In this document: positions 23,778 to 35,564 of the stretch, piece after piece
Layout of the letters: the number at the start of each line of letters is the position of its first letter
Numbering within the stretch: the stretch's first letter is position 1
Assembly: GCA_032358255.1 (NCBI GenBank)
Contig: JAULBX010031924.1
Coordinates: 62,001-126,000, forward strand
Reading direction: 5' to 3'
Source: Heterotrichella gracilis
Lineage: Eukaryota; Sar; Xanthophyceae; Tribonematales; Xanthonemataceae
Length of the DNA stretch: 64,000 bases
Translations under genes and position numbers: made by a program
Notes under the pieces: model-generated
Seen by the model: only the letters and a program-made list of their open reading frames with translations
What the model was told of the DNA's origin: nothing
The model's database searches: none

Positions 23778-24592
23778 TTTCTTGCAGTATTTTTCCTGCT
23801 GCAGCCTCTTGCATACACACAGCCACTGCCATGAGGGAAACACTTCCTCCTTTTGCTAGGCCCTGTTTCTCCGCTTGTCAGTTGACATACCCAACAAGTT
23901 TCCTGTCGTTTCTAGACCCCTTCCCCCACCAAAGCTTGCACTAGGAACTGCCAGGCCAGGCTAGGCTGGTACCTTGGGTGATATGCCTCTGAGGACATGC
24001 AAAGTGGAAAACCCAGGACGTGCGTCACTTGCTAAAAGCTGTTCTCAGTGTATGAATCGTTCCAATTGTAGTTATGAATAGCACCTCGCTGTTGCCACTC
24101 GTGGGCTGCTTGTCTAACTCGCTGTAGTAATGACTTCAGTCCGGGCATGCCACAAGATGCCACATCACTGGGGTTAGAACAAGTTGGGCACATAATATCC
24201 GTACAGTACATAGGTTGCACAATGAAAACCCATCGTGAAGCGTTCATTGGCCTCCCTCTGCGAATTGGTTTGAGAACTTCGCCCAAAACATGTTATCAAG
24301 GGGAGCGTCAACAGCACTGCATAACGAGAGTGTAAAAAACCCGAGCGAATGCTCAACCCAGCTCACAGAAAAACACTCAGTGGTGCCAGCACTGTTGAAG
24401 GCTTCCATTTTGAAACTTGCAGCTGCATACAACCTCTACTTAAGTGTTGATCGGTGTGCAAGTGCAAGCGCTTTGGCTGATGCCACCGTGTTCACCTGCT
24501 CGAGTGGTGTTGGGTCGCCTGATGCGTCATTAACATATAGCTGGTCTGTTGTCCAGCAGTTCTTCCCCCGATGCGTAAACAAAAGGTTTGAA
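23778..24592. other. Divergent intergenic region between MFI-like and HUA2-like genes
   Basis: The two genes start outward from this 0.8-kb stretch, so it should hold both promoters. A plus-strand open frame runs from 24290 into the HUA2-like exon, but its upstream part has no conserved features. I treat it as 5' UTR. Confidence 0.5.
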
Positions 24593-27500
24593 ATGGCTGC
24601 CGAGGTGAGAAGAACCGGCAGGACACGGGGGATGGTTGATAGGTATCAACCATCTGCCACTGGGAAACTGGCAGCTCAGGAGGACGATGCTGAGTCGCTG
24701 TCTTCCGATGAAGAGCGGGAAGATAAGCAAGCTCAAAGCAACACTACAAGGAAAAGGGGACCAGGACGACCTCCCAAAATCCAGAGAGTCTCGTCACCTT
24801 GTCCTTTTCCTGATGGGGACTTGCTGGACAGGCGTGTTGAGGTGTGCGTTGTACTGTAATGCTTTTGTTGATGCCTTTCTTCACAGTCTGTGGTTTTTCA
24901 ACTGCTTTGGTTTATTCCTGGGTTGCTCAAACTGCACTTTCTGCAGGTGCTTTTTGATGATGATGACAAAAGCATCTGGTACCCTGGCACAGTGGTTCAA
25001 TACCACCACCAGAAGCGGTTTCACTACAGATTGGACTATGACGATGGAGATAGAGACGACGGCTACTTTGGCAGAAACAACTGGTATGCAAGAGGGAAGG
25101 AACCCAGCCAATACCGTGTTGTGGACCCAGACATGCCAGCAGCCCATCCATCAATGCAAGGGGGCGTTGTGGGGCAGACACCTGCCAACGGCTCAGGTCC
25201 CTCGGTGGTGGGCCTGGGACCATCACTGCCAGCTCGCAAGGCCGCGGTAGCAAGCAAGCGCACTCGGGACTTCAACGGTGCTCAGTCATCTGAAGCTACC
25301 ACAGATGGCTACAGTGGCCTGCAGGGTAGCTTGGGCCCTAACCCCAAGAAGCACTGTGCGGTGACCTCCCGGGTGCAGCCCGGCTCAGGCGGGCACTTGC
25401 CCGCCATGTCAGGCCTACTGCAGCAGGGCAGTGATGCTTTGCTGTCTGCGGATGGGAGCGATGGGCCTTCACCGCAGTATGCTGATGGGGGCAACGGCCA
25501 ACAAGCAGCAGCAGGCAGGAGGCCAGCAAGCGGTGCACGCAAGGGGCAGCAGCCTGTGGCCATAAACACCAGTCTGTTCAACGGTGGGTACACCAGGTCA
25601 CACCGTAATGCTGCAGTTATTATTGAGGTCGGTTGCATCTCACATGCAGTTGCTCTGTACTAAATTTGCAGGCGGGTGTTGCTGCTTTTCTGACAACTCG
25701 CTTCGCTTTGTGCACCGTGCAAATCAAAGCACCCTTTCCTCTCTGCGGCTGCAGCTTTTGTCTGTGCATTATGGTACCCCATCGCCTGCTAGTACACAGA
25801 TGTACATCCCTGTCTACTATTGTACTTTCCAGGTTGCGAAGTGCCCGTTCTGACTGTCAGTTGGGGTTGTGCAGGTCTCCCACAGGTTAATGACCTGCGC
25901 ACAGGGAATGGTGCAGCAGCTTCAGTACAGCAGGTGCAACCTCCACCCGCCTCAGCCTCAGCTCCTGCGCAGCAAGATGGCAGTGGCCAGCCCTCGCCAG
26001 ATGTACCACCGGAGCAGCCTGCTGGTAGCAGTGGGGCGGACTCTGCGGCATCCCTCCCCCCGGGCTTGCAGGCTGGCGCCACTCAACAGCTGGGGCCTGC
26101 AAGGCAGAAGCAGCTGCGGGCTGGGCCTGAGGCAACACATCACAAGTCCCTTGTGCAAGCAGCGGCGCGGCGCAAGAACTCTACAGCACCTCCTGCGGTT
26201 GCACCACCAGTGCTTGCGCAGCAGCAAGCACAGGGGCAACCTGGCAGTGCTCCAAAAGGCCAAGCTGTGGCCTTGGCACCAAGTGAGGCTGTGAAAAGCG
26301 CTACCGCAGCGTCGCCGATTACTGGCACTGCACAGCGCCCTGCAGCAACACCACCCACCACAGGCGATGAACAGCCTAGCCTGGCAGCGGCGCCCGCAGC
26401 CAAGCCTGCGCAACACCCAGCTCCAGCTGCCACTACGCCCACATTGGGTATGCCAGTGGCAACTGGTCAGCGCCCCCCCATAGCCACACCCTCTCCAGCG
26501 GATCCACTGCCAGCCAAGCCAGCACCTGCAGGCGCCGCCTCTCGACTGGGCCCAGCTTCGCAGGCGGTCGCAGGGCCCCGCCCCGCCATAGCAGCACCTG
26601 CAGCGCAGCCGGCCTCCACCTCGCCAGTGGCAGCAGCAACCGCCACCCCTCGCCCCACCGCAAGACCAGCTGCCCCACGACCCGCCTCCAGTGACCCCAG
26701 GTCAGCTTTGCGCGCTGCCGCATCCGGTCCGGGTCCCAGGCTGGCCATCCCACAAGCACTGGCCTCTGGACAGAAGCCGCCAGCCGCCACGCTGGCCACC
26801 GCGCGCTCAGGGGGTGCGCTGCCGCCGTCTTTCCCCAGCCGGCAGACTCCCTCAGCTACACCCAGTGGGGCCGCCGCTCGGCCTGTGGCTGGCCGTGTGC
26901 CCCCTCCATCTGCCACGCCGCAGGCCAGGGCGCAGGCACGGCCAAGGCCAGTGCAGGCACCAGCGCAGCCTGCGCCCCAGGGCGCTTTGCCAGCACAGCC
27001 ATCGCCTGGCCCCGGTACCATGGACGAGGTGATCAAGATGTTGACGCAGCGTATAAAGGAGGGCGACACGGGCGCTGGGCTATCCAAGGCGCTCCAAAAG
27101 ACCATCGAGGGTGCGCAACTTGCCAGGGCAGCATCGGCTGGGGGCACAACCGCTGCATCTACTCCGGCACCTGCCATGGAGACACCAAAGCAGCCGGGCC
27201 GAGCAAGCAACAGCCCGCATGCCAACCAAGGTAAGCCCGGCATTAGCGTACTCTAGTAATGCATTCCTGGTTGTGGTTGTCTATGCCACCGTTGAGGTTG
27301 TGCAGCTGATACTTATTAGGGGTCAGGGTTGTTTATAGGTTGCACCCATGCACCCCACCCATGTACTGGTAGGGACATTTCAGGACGTTGCAGTACAGAG
27401 GCGCAACCACCCGTATGCATCAGCCTCCTGGGTGAAGCATACACACCCTCTGCTCAAGAATTGCCTGTTTGCCTGCAGGTGCACCAGACACTGGCTCAGC

Positions 27501-30500
27501 AGGCGGTGCTCATTTGGCTCAACTTGGTGCTGCCAGGGTCTTTGAGGAGTTCTGCAAGAGCCTGGACAGCCTGTCGCGCACCAAAGACAGCATTGGGCGC
27601 GCCACAAACCTGGCCATTGTGTGTGCAACCCTGGAGGCTGCGCCGCGGGTGATGCGCCTCATCACTGAGCGCATCTGGGCCCTGCGGAGCGAGAAGGATG
27701 CCGACATGCGCGTCAACTTGTTCTACCTCGTGGACTCCATTGTGCAGACGGCGCGCAATGAGAAGAAGGAGCACTGCGGCCCGGAGAGCAAAGTTGGGCA
27801 GTTGTACACGCGCTTGGTGAATGCAGCGCTGCCACGTCTGATGTGTGGGGTGGCCACCGATGGTGCCAAACTTCCCAACGCCGATGGGATTGAAAAGGTG
27901 GACAAGGTGCTGAACGCCTGGACACGCAGGTAAGGAACAAAATCAGTTAGGTTGCATGTAGCAGCCAAGCCAGATGAGCAGTTACCTTTGCACTGCTTGC
28001 AAGCCCACCCAGGCGCCACCCAACTCTGTCTTTGACCATTTTTTACACTTTTTGTACTGCATGTTGCTTAGTAATCAGCGGGTTGCTTAACATGTGCTTT
28101 GGGCGTCTATGTACTGCCTGTCCTTATCCTCCTTTATGCACATCAGATACTTTGGTGCTGAAAGCGGTAGTGGTCATGCGCTAGCAATTCATGTCTGGTG
28201 GGTATGCAATTGCCTGCACGCACATGTTGGGAACAACTGCATGGTTTTGTGGGCGCAGGATGCCTGAGTGCCATGTTGAGCTTTGTGTTGGCAGCCAGGT
28301 TGTCTTCTCCCTAAGGGAAAGCTTTTGCCTGTTGTGTAATCACCCTACCATATTGTGTGAACTTCCCTGCTGACCACTGCTGCTGCATCACCCCTGCAGG
28401 AAGGTGCTCCCAGATGCGGAGCTGGCCTTGGCAAAGAAGAGCCTGCGGGACCTGCAAGGCGGAGGGGCCCCCTCCAGACGGCAGCACCAGGCCCCCGTCA
28501 CCGGCCAGCGGGAGCGCATGTACCTGCGCCGCTCCAAGCCCGACCGCGTGGCGGTGCCTGTGGACTCTATCGGCAGGAAGGTGCTGCATGCGGAGCTGGA
28601 GAACCAGTATGGCAGCACGCACCTCACGCCCTTCTCAACAGGCAAGTTGTCAAAGGAATGGCCAACCGTGTAGGGTTTCAGGACTAGGGGTTTGTGGTTT
28701 AAGTTATAATGTTCTAGTGCAACCCTCAACACCCTGCTCTTTGGTACGACGATCAGTGCCTTGCATGCTGGCAGCTGCTGCCTGGACTTGTTGGCAGTTT
28801 CTTGACTGCTTTGTATTGTTGCGTAGTGTGGGTTTTGCAGCATGTGTTGTGGCAGAAGGTGTGATCTTTGTCAAGGCAAGCCTGCATGAACACACAAAAT
28901 GGATAGGTTGCAAGTCATAGGTTGCAGCGGTGGAGGAGGTGGCCCATTGGCGCATTGTGTGCCCTGCACAGGCCCCTCGTCCGAAGTCATGCGCCTCAAG
29001 GTTGCCGAGTCTGAGTGGGAGGAGGATGACCTCATGTCGCCAACTGTGCGCCTGGACTTTGACCGACACGCAGCAGACCTGGCGGGCGGCTCACCCTCAC
29101 ACAGCCCATGGCACCAGGAGCAGCTACCACTTCCAGCTCTACAGCCCGCGCCCGCACCCACGCCCATAGCTGTGGACACAGACTGGGCGGACGCAGGAGA
29201 TGATTTCGAGGATGGGCCGCCTGGGTTGGGCTTCTCCCCTGTGCCGGCGCAGCTGGCGATGCAGCACTATTATCATGGTGCCGGCAGCGAGCGGCAGTCG
29301 GGCCCCAGCGAGCGGCATTCGCCCCCACCCAGCCCACAGCGTGAGGACGCCTTTGGTCAGGACTTTGACTCCAGCCAGGGCTATGACCAGGGCTACGGCG
29401 GCAGCGACGGGGATGGCCTGTCTCCTGATATGGACACCACGCGCAGCCCCCCCAAGGCGCCCAGGAGGGAGGACCTGTACAGCAACTGGGAGCTGGCGCA
29501 GGTAACAGCAACTGCCAGCTTGATAATATTGTTTTGGCACTGGTTGCATCCAGTAATCTTACATATGGCAAAACCAATGGTCATTCAGATGGCACCTTTT
29601 GGTACTTTTCTCCTGCCTTCTCCAGTTTCCCTTTTTCTTTTCTTTTGCTTGTCCTGCCTCTGCCCCTCTTTGTGTGTCTGCCTCTTCTTGCGGGTTTACC
29701 CCTTGCACCTTTTCCACAGGCGACCTACCAGCAGCAGGAGGTGCGATATGACGCGCAAGCGATGGGGGATGCACGGGGGTACAGCCAGGGCGACGCGTAC
29801 TACCAGCCTGCAGACTACGGCTTTGACGAGTTTGCATACATGGACTCAGCGGGGTATGCGCTGGAGCACAGGGAGGACACCAGCTTTGGCATTGGCAGCC
29901 AGCCCTGGCATCAGGACTACCCAGCTATGCCAGCACCAGAGCTCTCCGCCCAGCCATGGCACCAGGACTTCCCTGCGTCGCAGCTGGGTGGGCCACCTGG
30001 CCACGGTGGGCCAAGCGGGCGCTCGCCCCCTGCGCCACCGCCGAGCTTTGGGCAGCACCCAGGGTACCCCCCGGTGCCTGGCGCGGCGCACATGCAGCCT
30101 CCGGTGCTGGCTGGAGGCTTTTCACAGGAGGACACCACCCTGCAGCGCCCTGCGCTGATGACGGAGCAGTTTGAGGCGGATCATGAGGACATGCCTCCCC
30201 TGCCTCCCGAGCTGCCCCCGCTGCCGGAGGACTCCCCGCCGCCTCTCCCGGTAGGTTTAAGAGCTGTTTTGGGAGCAAGCAGCAAGATCGAGGATCTCTG
30301 TGAGCAGCAGGCACTGCTCAACATCGCCTAGACACCTAATCAACTGGCGGCTGCATTCATCCTGTACTGGTTGCCTTGTTTCTGATCGATGGAGTTTGGC
30401 ATTGCGGGGCAAGAAATTGATTGGCTGGGGCAGTTTATTGAGCAGCGTAGACTGCAGAGGAAGTTGAGAAAACTTGCTCAATGGGATGGTCATAAAGCAG

Positions 30501-31688
30501 GCCCATTACCTCACGGGGGTCTTGCCTTATATATCCTTAGTCATCATGCCGTGCTAGTCGCCAACCCAGTATCATTGCTAGTAATATGTGGGTGGAATGT
30601 GTGTGCATACCTTGGCTTCCTCCCACAACCTTGGTTTTGTGCAGGACTCCCCACCGCCGCCTCTGCCGGAGGGACCGCCCCCTCCTGAAGGCACTCCGCC
30701 ACCCCCTGGCACACCCCAATCATCTGGCACTCCGCCCCCCCTGCCAGGGCATGGTGGTGACCCTCCTCCATTACCGCCGCCAGACCAGGAGGGGCACCAT
30801 CAAGGTAGGTAATCATTACTCGTCACTGTGGCGGCAAGCGATCATGCCGCGCCACGTTGAGTTGTAGATCTGCGATAAATTATACTAGAATATGCTAAGA
30901 ACATAGAAGGATTGGAGCCTGGGAAGTACTGCGAGTGTCTTTACGCGTTTGCAGCTAAAGGGGTGCATATGTGTTTGCTCGACTGCATATTTCTTTCCTA
31001 TATAATGCGCTCAGGCCATTGCTGATTGCTGTGACGGGGCTGTCCAGGTCACGCCCCCCACCCCATGATGCCACCTGGCATCCATCCGGCGCACTTCCCG
31101 CCTCCTCCCTGGGGCCATCTCCCGCCCCACATGATGAGTCACATGCTGGTCCACCCACATATGCTACCTCCACATCTTGGTGAGTCCATTTGGTGCAGTG
31201 GCATGTGTATGCAAGAAATCAGTTAGACCTCCATGCAGCCTGTCGGGTAAAAGTCACTGCAGGGGGTCAGTGAAGGGAGAGGGGCGTTGTCCGCCCACAT
31301 CCCCTGCCATATGTTACTTGACGCATTACCCTATTTCTTCCTCCCTTTTACTCGCCACTGCGCTGCTAGTTTGGGGGGTTAGGTAAGCCATGGGCCACAT
31401 GGACTGACCTGTCCAGGGAGGATCTCAATTGGGCAAGATCAACAATTGGTGTTTACATTGGGAGGATCGAACTGCTTGGCTGCGCAGGTGCATTCTTGCT
31501 GTATTGCTGGAATGCATGTAACTGTTTAGCTAACCGCTGCACTGCTCATGTTGTGCAACACCATGGCGCCATGTGTCACTTCTGAAGGGCGGTGGCGCTG
31601 TGCAGGGTTTCAACCACCCGCTCCCCCGCCGATGCCACACATGCCACCTGTGAGCATGCCGCCTTATCCCCAGCACCAGCACCGGTGA
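24593..31688 (+). CDS. HUA2-like nuclear protein: AT-hook, Tudor-like domain, CID/RPR domain, proline-rich tail
   Basis: Ten exons (24593-24841, 24947-25583, 25875-27230, 27479-27929, 28400-28641, 28972-29501, 29720-30250, 30645-30804, 31048-31179, 31606-31688) close to 1456 residues. In order: an AT-hook-like KRGPGRPPKI (about residue 60); a Tudor/PWWP-like module with WYPGTVVQY and YRLDYDDGDRDDGYF (90-135); about 550 residues of disordered Ala/Pro/Gln-rich sequence; a CID/RPR domain (EEFCKSLDSLSRTKDSIGRA to VDKVLNAWTRR, about 755-900), which in this fold binds the RNA polymerase II C-terminal repeats; a following basic KVLPDAELALAKKSL helix as in HUA2 proteins; and a long acidic then Pro/His/Met-rich tail. 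Plant HUA2/HULK proteins join PWWP and CID domains and affect transcription and pre-mRNA processing; here a Tudor-like module stands in for PWWP. Intron 5 has a GC donor. Confidence 0.82.
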
Positions 31689-34600
31689 GGGATGTGGCAG
31701 GTTTGCGTCTTGAGGGCAGCCCGCCGACACCAGCTGTGGTCATTGCTGGCTAATGCGAGAGAGTGAACTCGTCTTGCCCACAGTTTGTTGCGGTCAATGA
31801 TCGTGGTGCACGATTATCGATGGTAAGCTCTGCAGGAAACGGTCAGTGCCCCGGCAGACCGTGACTGTGATTATGCTGCTTTTAGCTGTAGACATAGCTG
31901 TAGACACGTATGCTACCGATATGGTGGCAGCTACTGTATTGTGTGTACATTCTTGCTAGTGATAGCAAAGCGAGACAGAATTCAAGGATTCAGCATGGGC
32001 AGTATGGACCTTGCGGCAGCTGTTTATTGCACTGCCAGTTTTTTGGATGCAAAAAGAAGGCGAATGTGCAGCGAAAATGAAAGTGACTGCAGTGATGTCA
32101 TGCAGTGATGTCATGCGGTGGATTTTCGCCAACGGCAACGGCAAACAGTGGGGTATTTTGTCAATCAGCCTCCGCTTGCACAACACCCTGTCAGCCTTCA
32201 GCAGCTTACCAGGTATATATGACGTAAGCTGCTTGACAGACCCCTTGAACTGAGCAGCCAAGCTGGTTGGCTCCGAATGTACTGGCATGTGCAGTGCCCT
32301 GCATTGGCAGCGCCACATGAATCAGGCATCATGCCATTGGCTTGGCGTCACATTTGCATTCCCCCACAAGGTTGAGGATCGGCAGATCAATTTTATCTCC
32401 CTTGTGTGGTTTGTGGCAAACCATCTCCCTGAAGTAGGTATAATTCCCTTGCTGAAAATGCAGTCTTTCACCCAAGTTCAAGTGCAATTTCCATTCCTGG
32501 CTTTGATGCTGCACATTTTCCTTGCACAATGAGGTATGTGTAGCGCATCGATGATTACTGAATTTTTAAATTTTAGCCGTCATAATGGTTGATAGCACCT
32601 CGTTGTCAATCTGCTTGGTCTCCTTTTGCCTGTTCCCTACTGTTGGGTAAACCCTGGAATTAAATCCACTTGGTAATCCCCGAAACCCTTTCTATGTATT
32701 CATTGTTTTGTTTGATAGTATAATTCACAGTAGATGGAGGGATATGTGCTGTCTATCATGCGTAATGATTGATGCACTTCACTGCAAATGTGATGGTCAG
32801 CAGTTTAAAATCTGGCAATGCAAAACAAGGAAGTATTCATATGTTTGCTTTCAGTCCACCCGTGCATTGTCTGCTCAGGTTCAGCAACGCACCATCATTA
32901 GAAGTGCACACCATGTTTGTAGTATCACAAGATTTTATGGTGAGATTTCTTGGACCTTGATAATTGCAGGTATAAAATATAGCGCCCGTCATTTTTTTAT
33001 CTAGGCAAACAAACGGAATGGCACTGCAATCTGTGCTCAGCAGCCTGTGCACGTGCTACTGGTGGGAGGGAGTGGATTTGTTGAATTTTTGTTTGGCTGT
33101 GTTGTGCACGTTGCTGCCTCAGTTTTGTCAATCGTCCATGGTACGAGTATCATGACATCAGCATTGGCCACCTGGGATGCTGACACCCCCCATGTCAGCA
33201 TCAGGGGTGTCGTGGCTCTTTTGTGCGCTGACAGCCTGTATTATTGCTGATGCTGTTGCTGCTCTTTGAGGGCCATCTGAAGGCTTGGAGGGCCAGTGCT
33301 GTCACCTAGAGACCCGGATACAGATACTGATGGTTTGTTGCCTGCCCACCACAACAGGCAAGTGAGATCAATGACCCTGTCCTGTGTAGTAGCTTATAGC
33401 ACCTGATCCAGAGGCACGCACTCTGTGAATTCACTGGTTGGCAATCGCAGCTGTACAGCGTTCATGTAGAGCATTTGCATGAGGTCAATTGATCAGGAGG
33501 ATGGCATATATCTCGTACTCCTCTATCAAACAATTCCCTCAACAGTATCTAGAAGTACCTTGGCTTTTCAGCTCTGTCCTTTCCACCTTTGTGGCCAGGC
33601 TAGCGTAGTTGCGTTGTGCCTCGCGCAGTCGTCAAGTGGCCTGCCAGTGGCTGCCTATCCGTGCAATCCTCGCCAATGCGCAGGTGCTGAGAATCCAGGT
33701 GACTTTGAACTTGACATGCACCAGTTTCTGCAACTGGGTGGACCCAATGCAGCTGGGTGTTCTATGATGTGCACTGAGTGCAGTAGACTCGGTATTACCT
33801 ACTAGGTTCCATGACAAAAAAGCCTGGATTTTCTGGAATGGAAATATGTACAGTTATTACAGAATCTGATCGGTGATTATATTTCCTTTACTTAGTAGTC
33901 TACGCCTTTGTGCGTCGCCTTTCTTTCTTCCTTTCTTTCTATGCCTGCGCCCATTCGTTTGCAACCACATTCTGCTTATCAGCAAATCATGTATAATACC
34001 CAGTCTTGGAACAATGAAATCTTTAAATAGTCAATTAATAATTTTCAAATTTGGGGGTCTTGTTGAAGGGAACGTTCAAATTCAAATTGAAACTGTAGAC
34101 TATGTTTGGGGGCCGTCAAGACACCTGGCCTTAGAGGTCCTGCAGAGTCTGAGGCCTCTTGAGGCAGAGTCTGGGGCAATGTGGAAAAAAATTCAAGTTT
34201 GATGGCAATCGGTACGATTATAGGGAGCCGTTAATTCCGAAAAGGAGCTTTCCTTTTACTCCATTTTTACCCAGCATTACGTATCTTATATGCGCTCCGA
34301 TAATGCTAGCACCTCAACGGCCACAGACAGTGGCCACAGCCAGTCGTCAGGTAATGATTTCAAATTCTGAATTGAATCAACAGATATACCGTTCCATGCG
34401 GCCGCCACCCCTGACACATCGTGCACAAGGTGTCACCGGGTCGCAGCACTAGGGTTACCCTAGGATAGTATCAAAGTCGCCTGGGTTACAAATACTGCGA
34501 CAGGGGGCCATCAATCACCTTCATATCCCTTAGATTGTAGCAATATAGGGGTGCTGCAGCAGCAGAGTTGCATGCACATCCTCGGGTATACCTTCAGGCC

Positions 34601-35564
34601 TTTGAACCTTCAAGGCAAGTTGCCAGACTGGGTGCTGAGTGCACTGCAAGCTGACTGGCACTCACGCAATTGTGCACAACGTGTGTGCATATGGTGAAGC
34701 TCACTGCACCGTACTAGATCAGGTGGTACACTATGACATTGACTGCAGGAGTGTGCACCACCACGGGAACGACACATGGCTGAGCCTCAGGCTGAAGACC
34801 TAAAAATACTGTAGTACCAATCATTGTGCTAAATTAAATGAACATACAGTACCCTTAATTTGCAATGCCATGAGGAAAGGTTGCCAGACCCTGCAGTTGC
34901 GTTAACGGCGGAAATGGGTTTAACCAGAATTGCCGTCCAGGCACAGCAAACAGTGCACAGTGTTTTGGCTTCTTCATCCTTGGCCCCCCAAAAAAAGATA
35001 AATCAAACTGCCCATCACCACTGGATGATAACCTACCCATGGGCGCACCTAATTCAGCTCAATGAGATGACAACTTGTGCCATGTAGTCCCCACATGTAT
35101 GCTGAATTATTCTGTTGTATGCCTGCAAAAATGTGCCCCCATGGAACGCTATACCTTGCACCACAAGTGATGGCAGATACACTGCTCGGCACCAGAGCCT
35201 GGCCCAGGCTGCTTTGCCAGCGCAATTGGAACCCTGCTCCCCTGGCCCCCCTCACCACACAGAACCCCACCATGATGCGCAAGCATGGCTGCGTTGTATA
35301 GGTACCAGTGCTGCTGTGAGCTCATCCCCCTCTGAGTTGAGCCAAACTGCTGATACTGAAAACGCCTGCCAGGAACCCTTATTCCATTTGCTTCAACATT
35401 AATCACTGGCTGGTCTCCGCCCAATCCCAAGCGGCCCTCTTGCAGGGATGGTTCTCAGAAAGAGGTCCAAAATACTGATAGCTGCCCTGAGTCCACTAGC
35501 CAGCTGGAACACACCCTGTGTGTTGTACCCAGACTGTTGGCGTCCCCTCCCTCCCTTCCTTCTA
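31689..35564. other. 3.9-kb gene-poor region
   Basis: The base composition is AT-richer than the flanking exons. Open frames on both strands are short, cysteine- and histidine-scattered, without domains or splice-linked partners. It lies between two convergent genes and should include both 3' UTRs. It holds a CT-rich microsatellite near 33915-33940 and a small hairpin at 33176-33202. I see no transposon ends, tRNA or rRNA. Confidence 0.5.
33176..33202. other. Short perfect hairpin
   Basis: GATGCTGACA and its exact complement TGTCAGCATC flank a 7-base C-rich loop. The function is unknown. Confidence 0.6.

Noticed and set aside
26467-27243. 258-codon minus-strand open frame over the HUA2-like gene
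   Set aside because: It is antisense to the Ala/Pro-rich coding exon, where GC-rich codon bias keeps both strands open.
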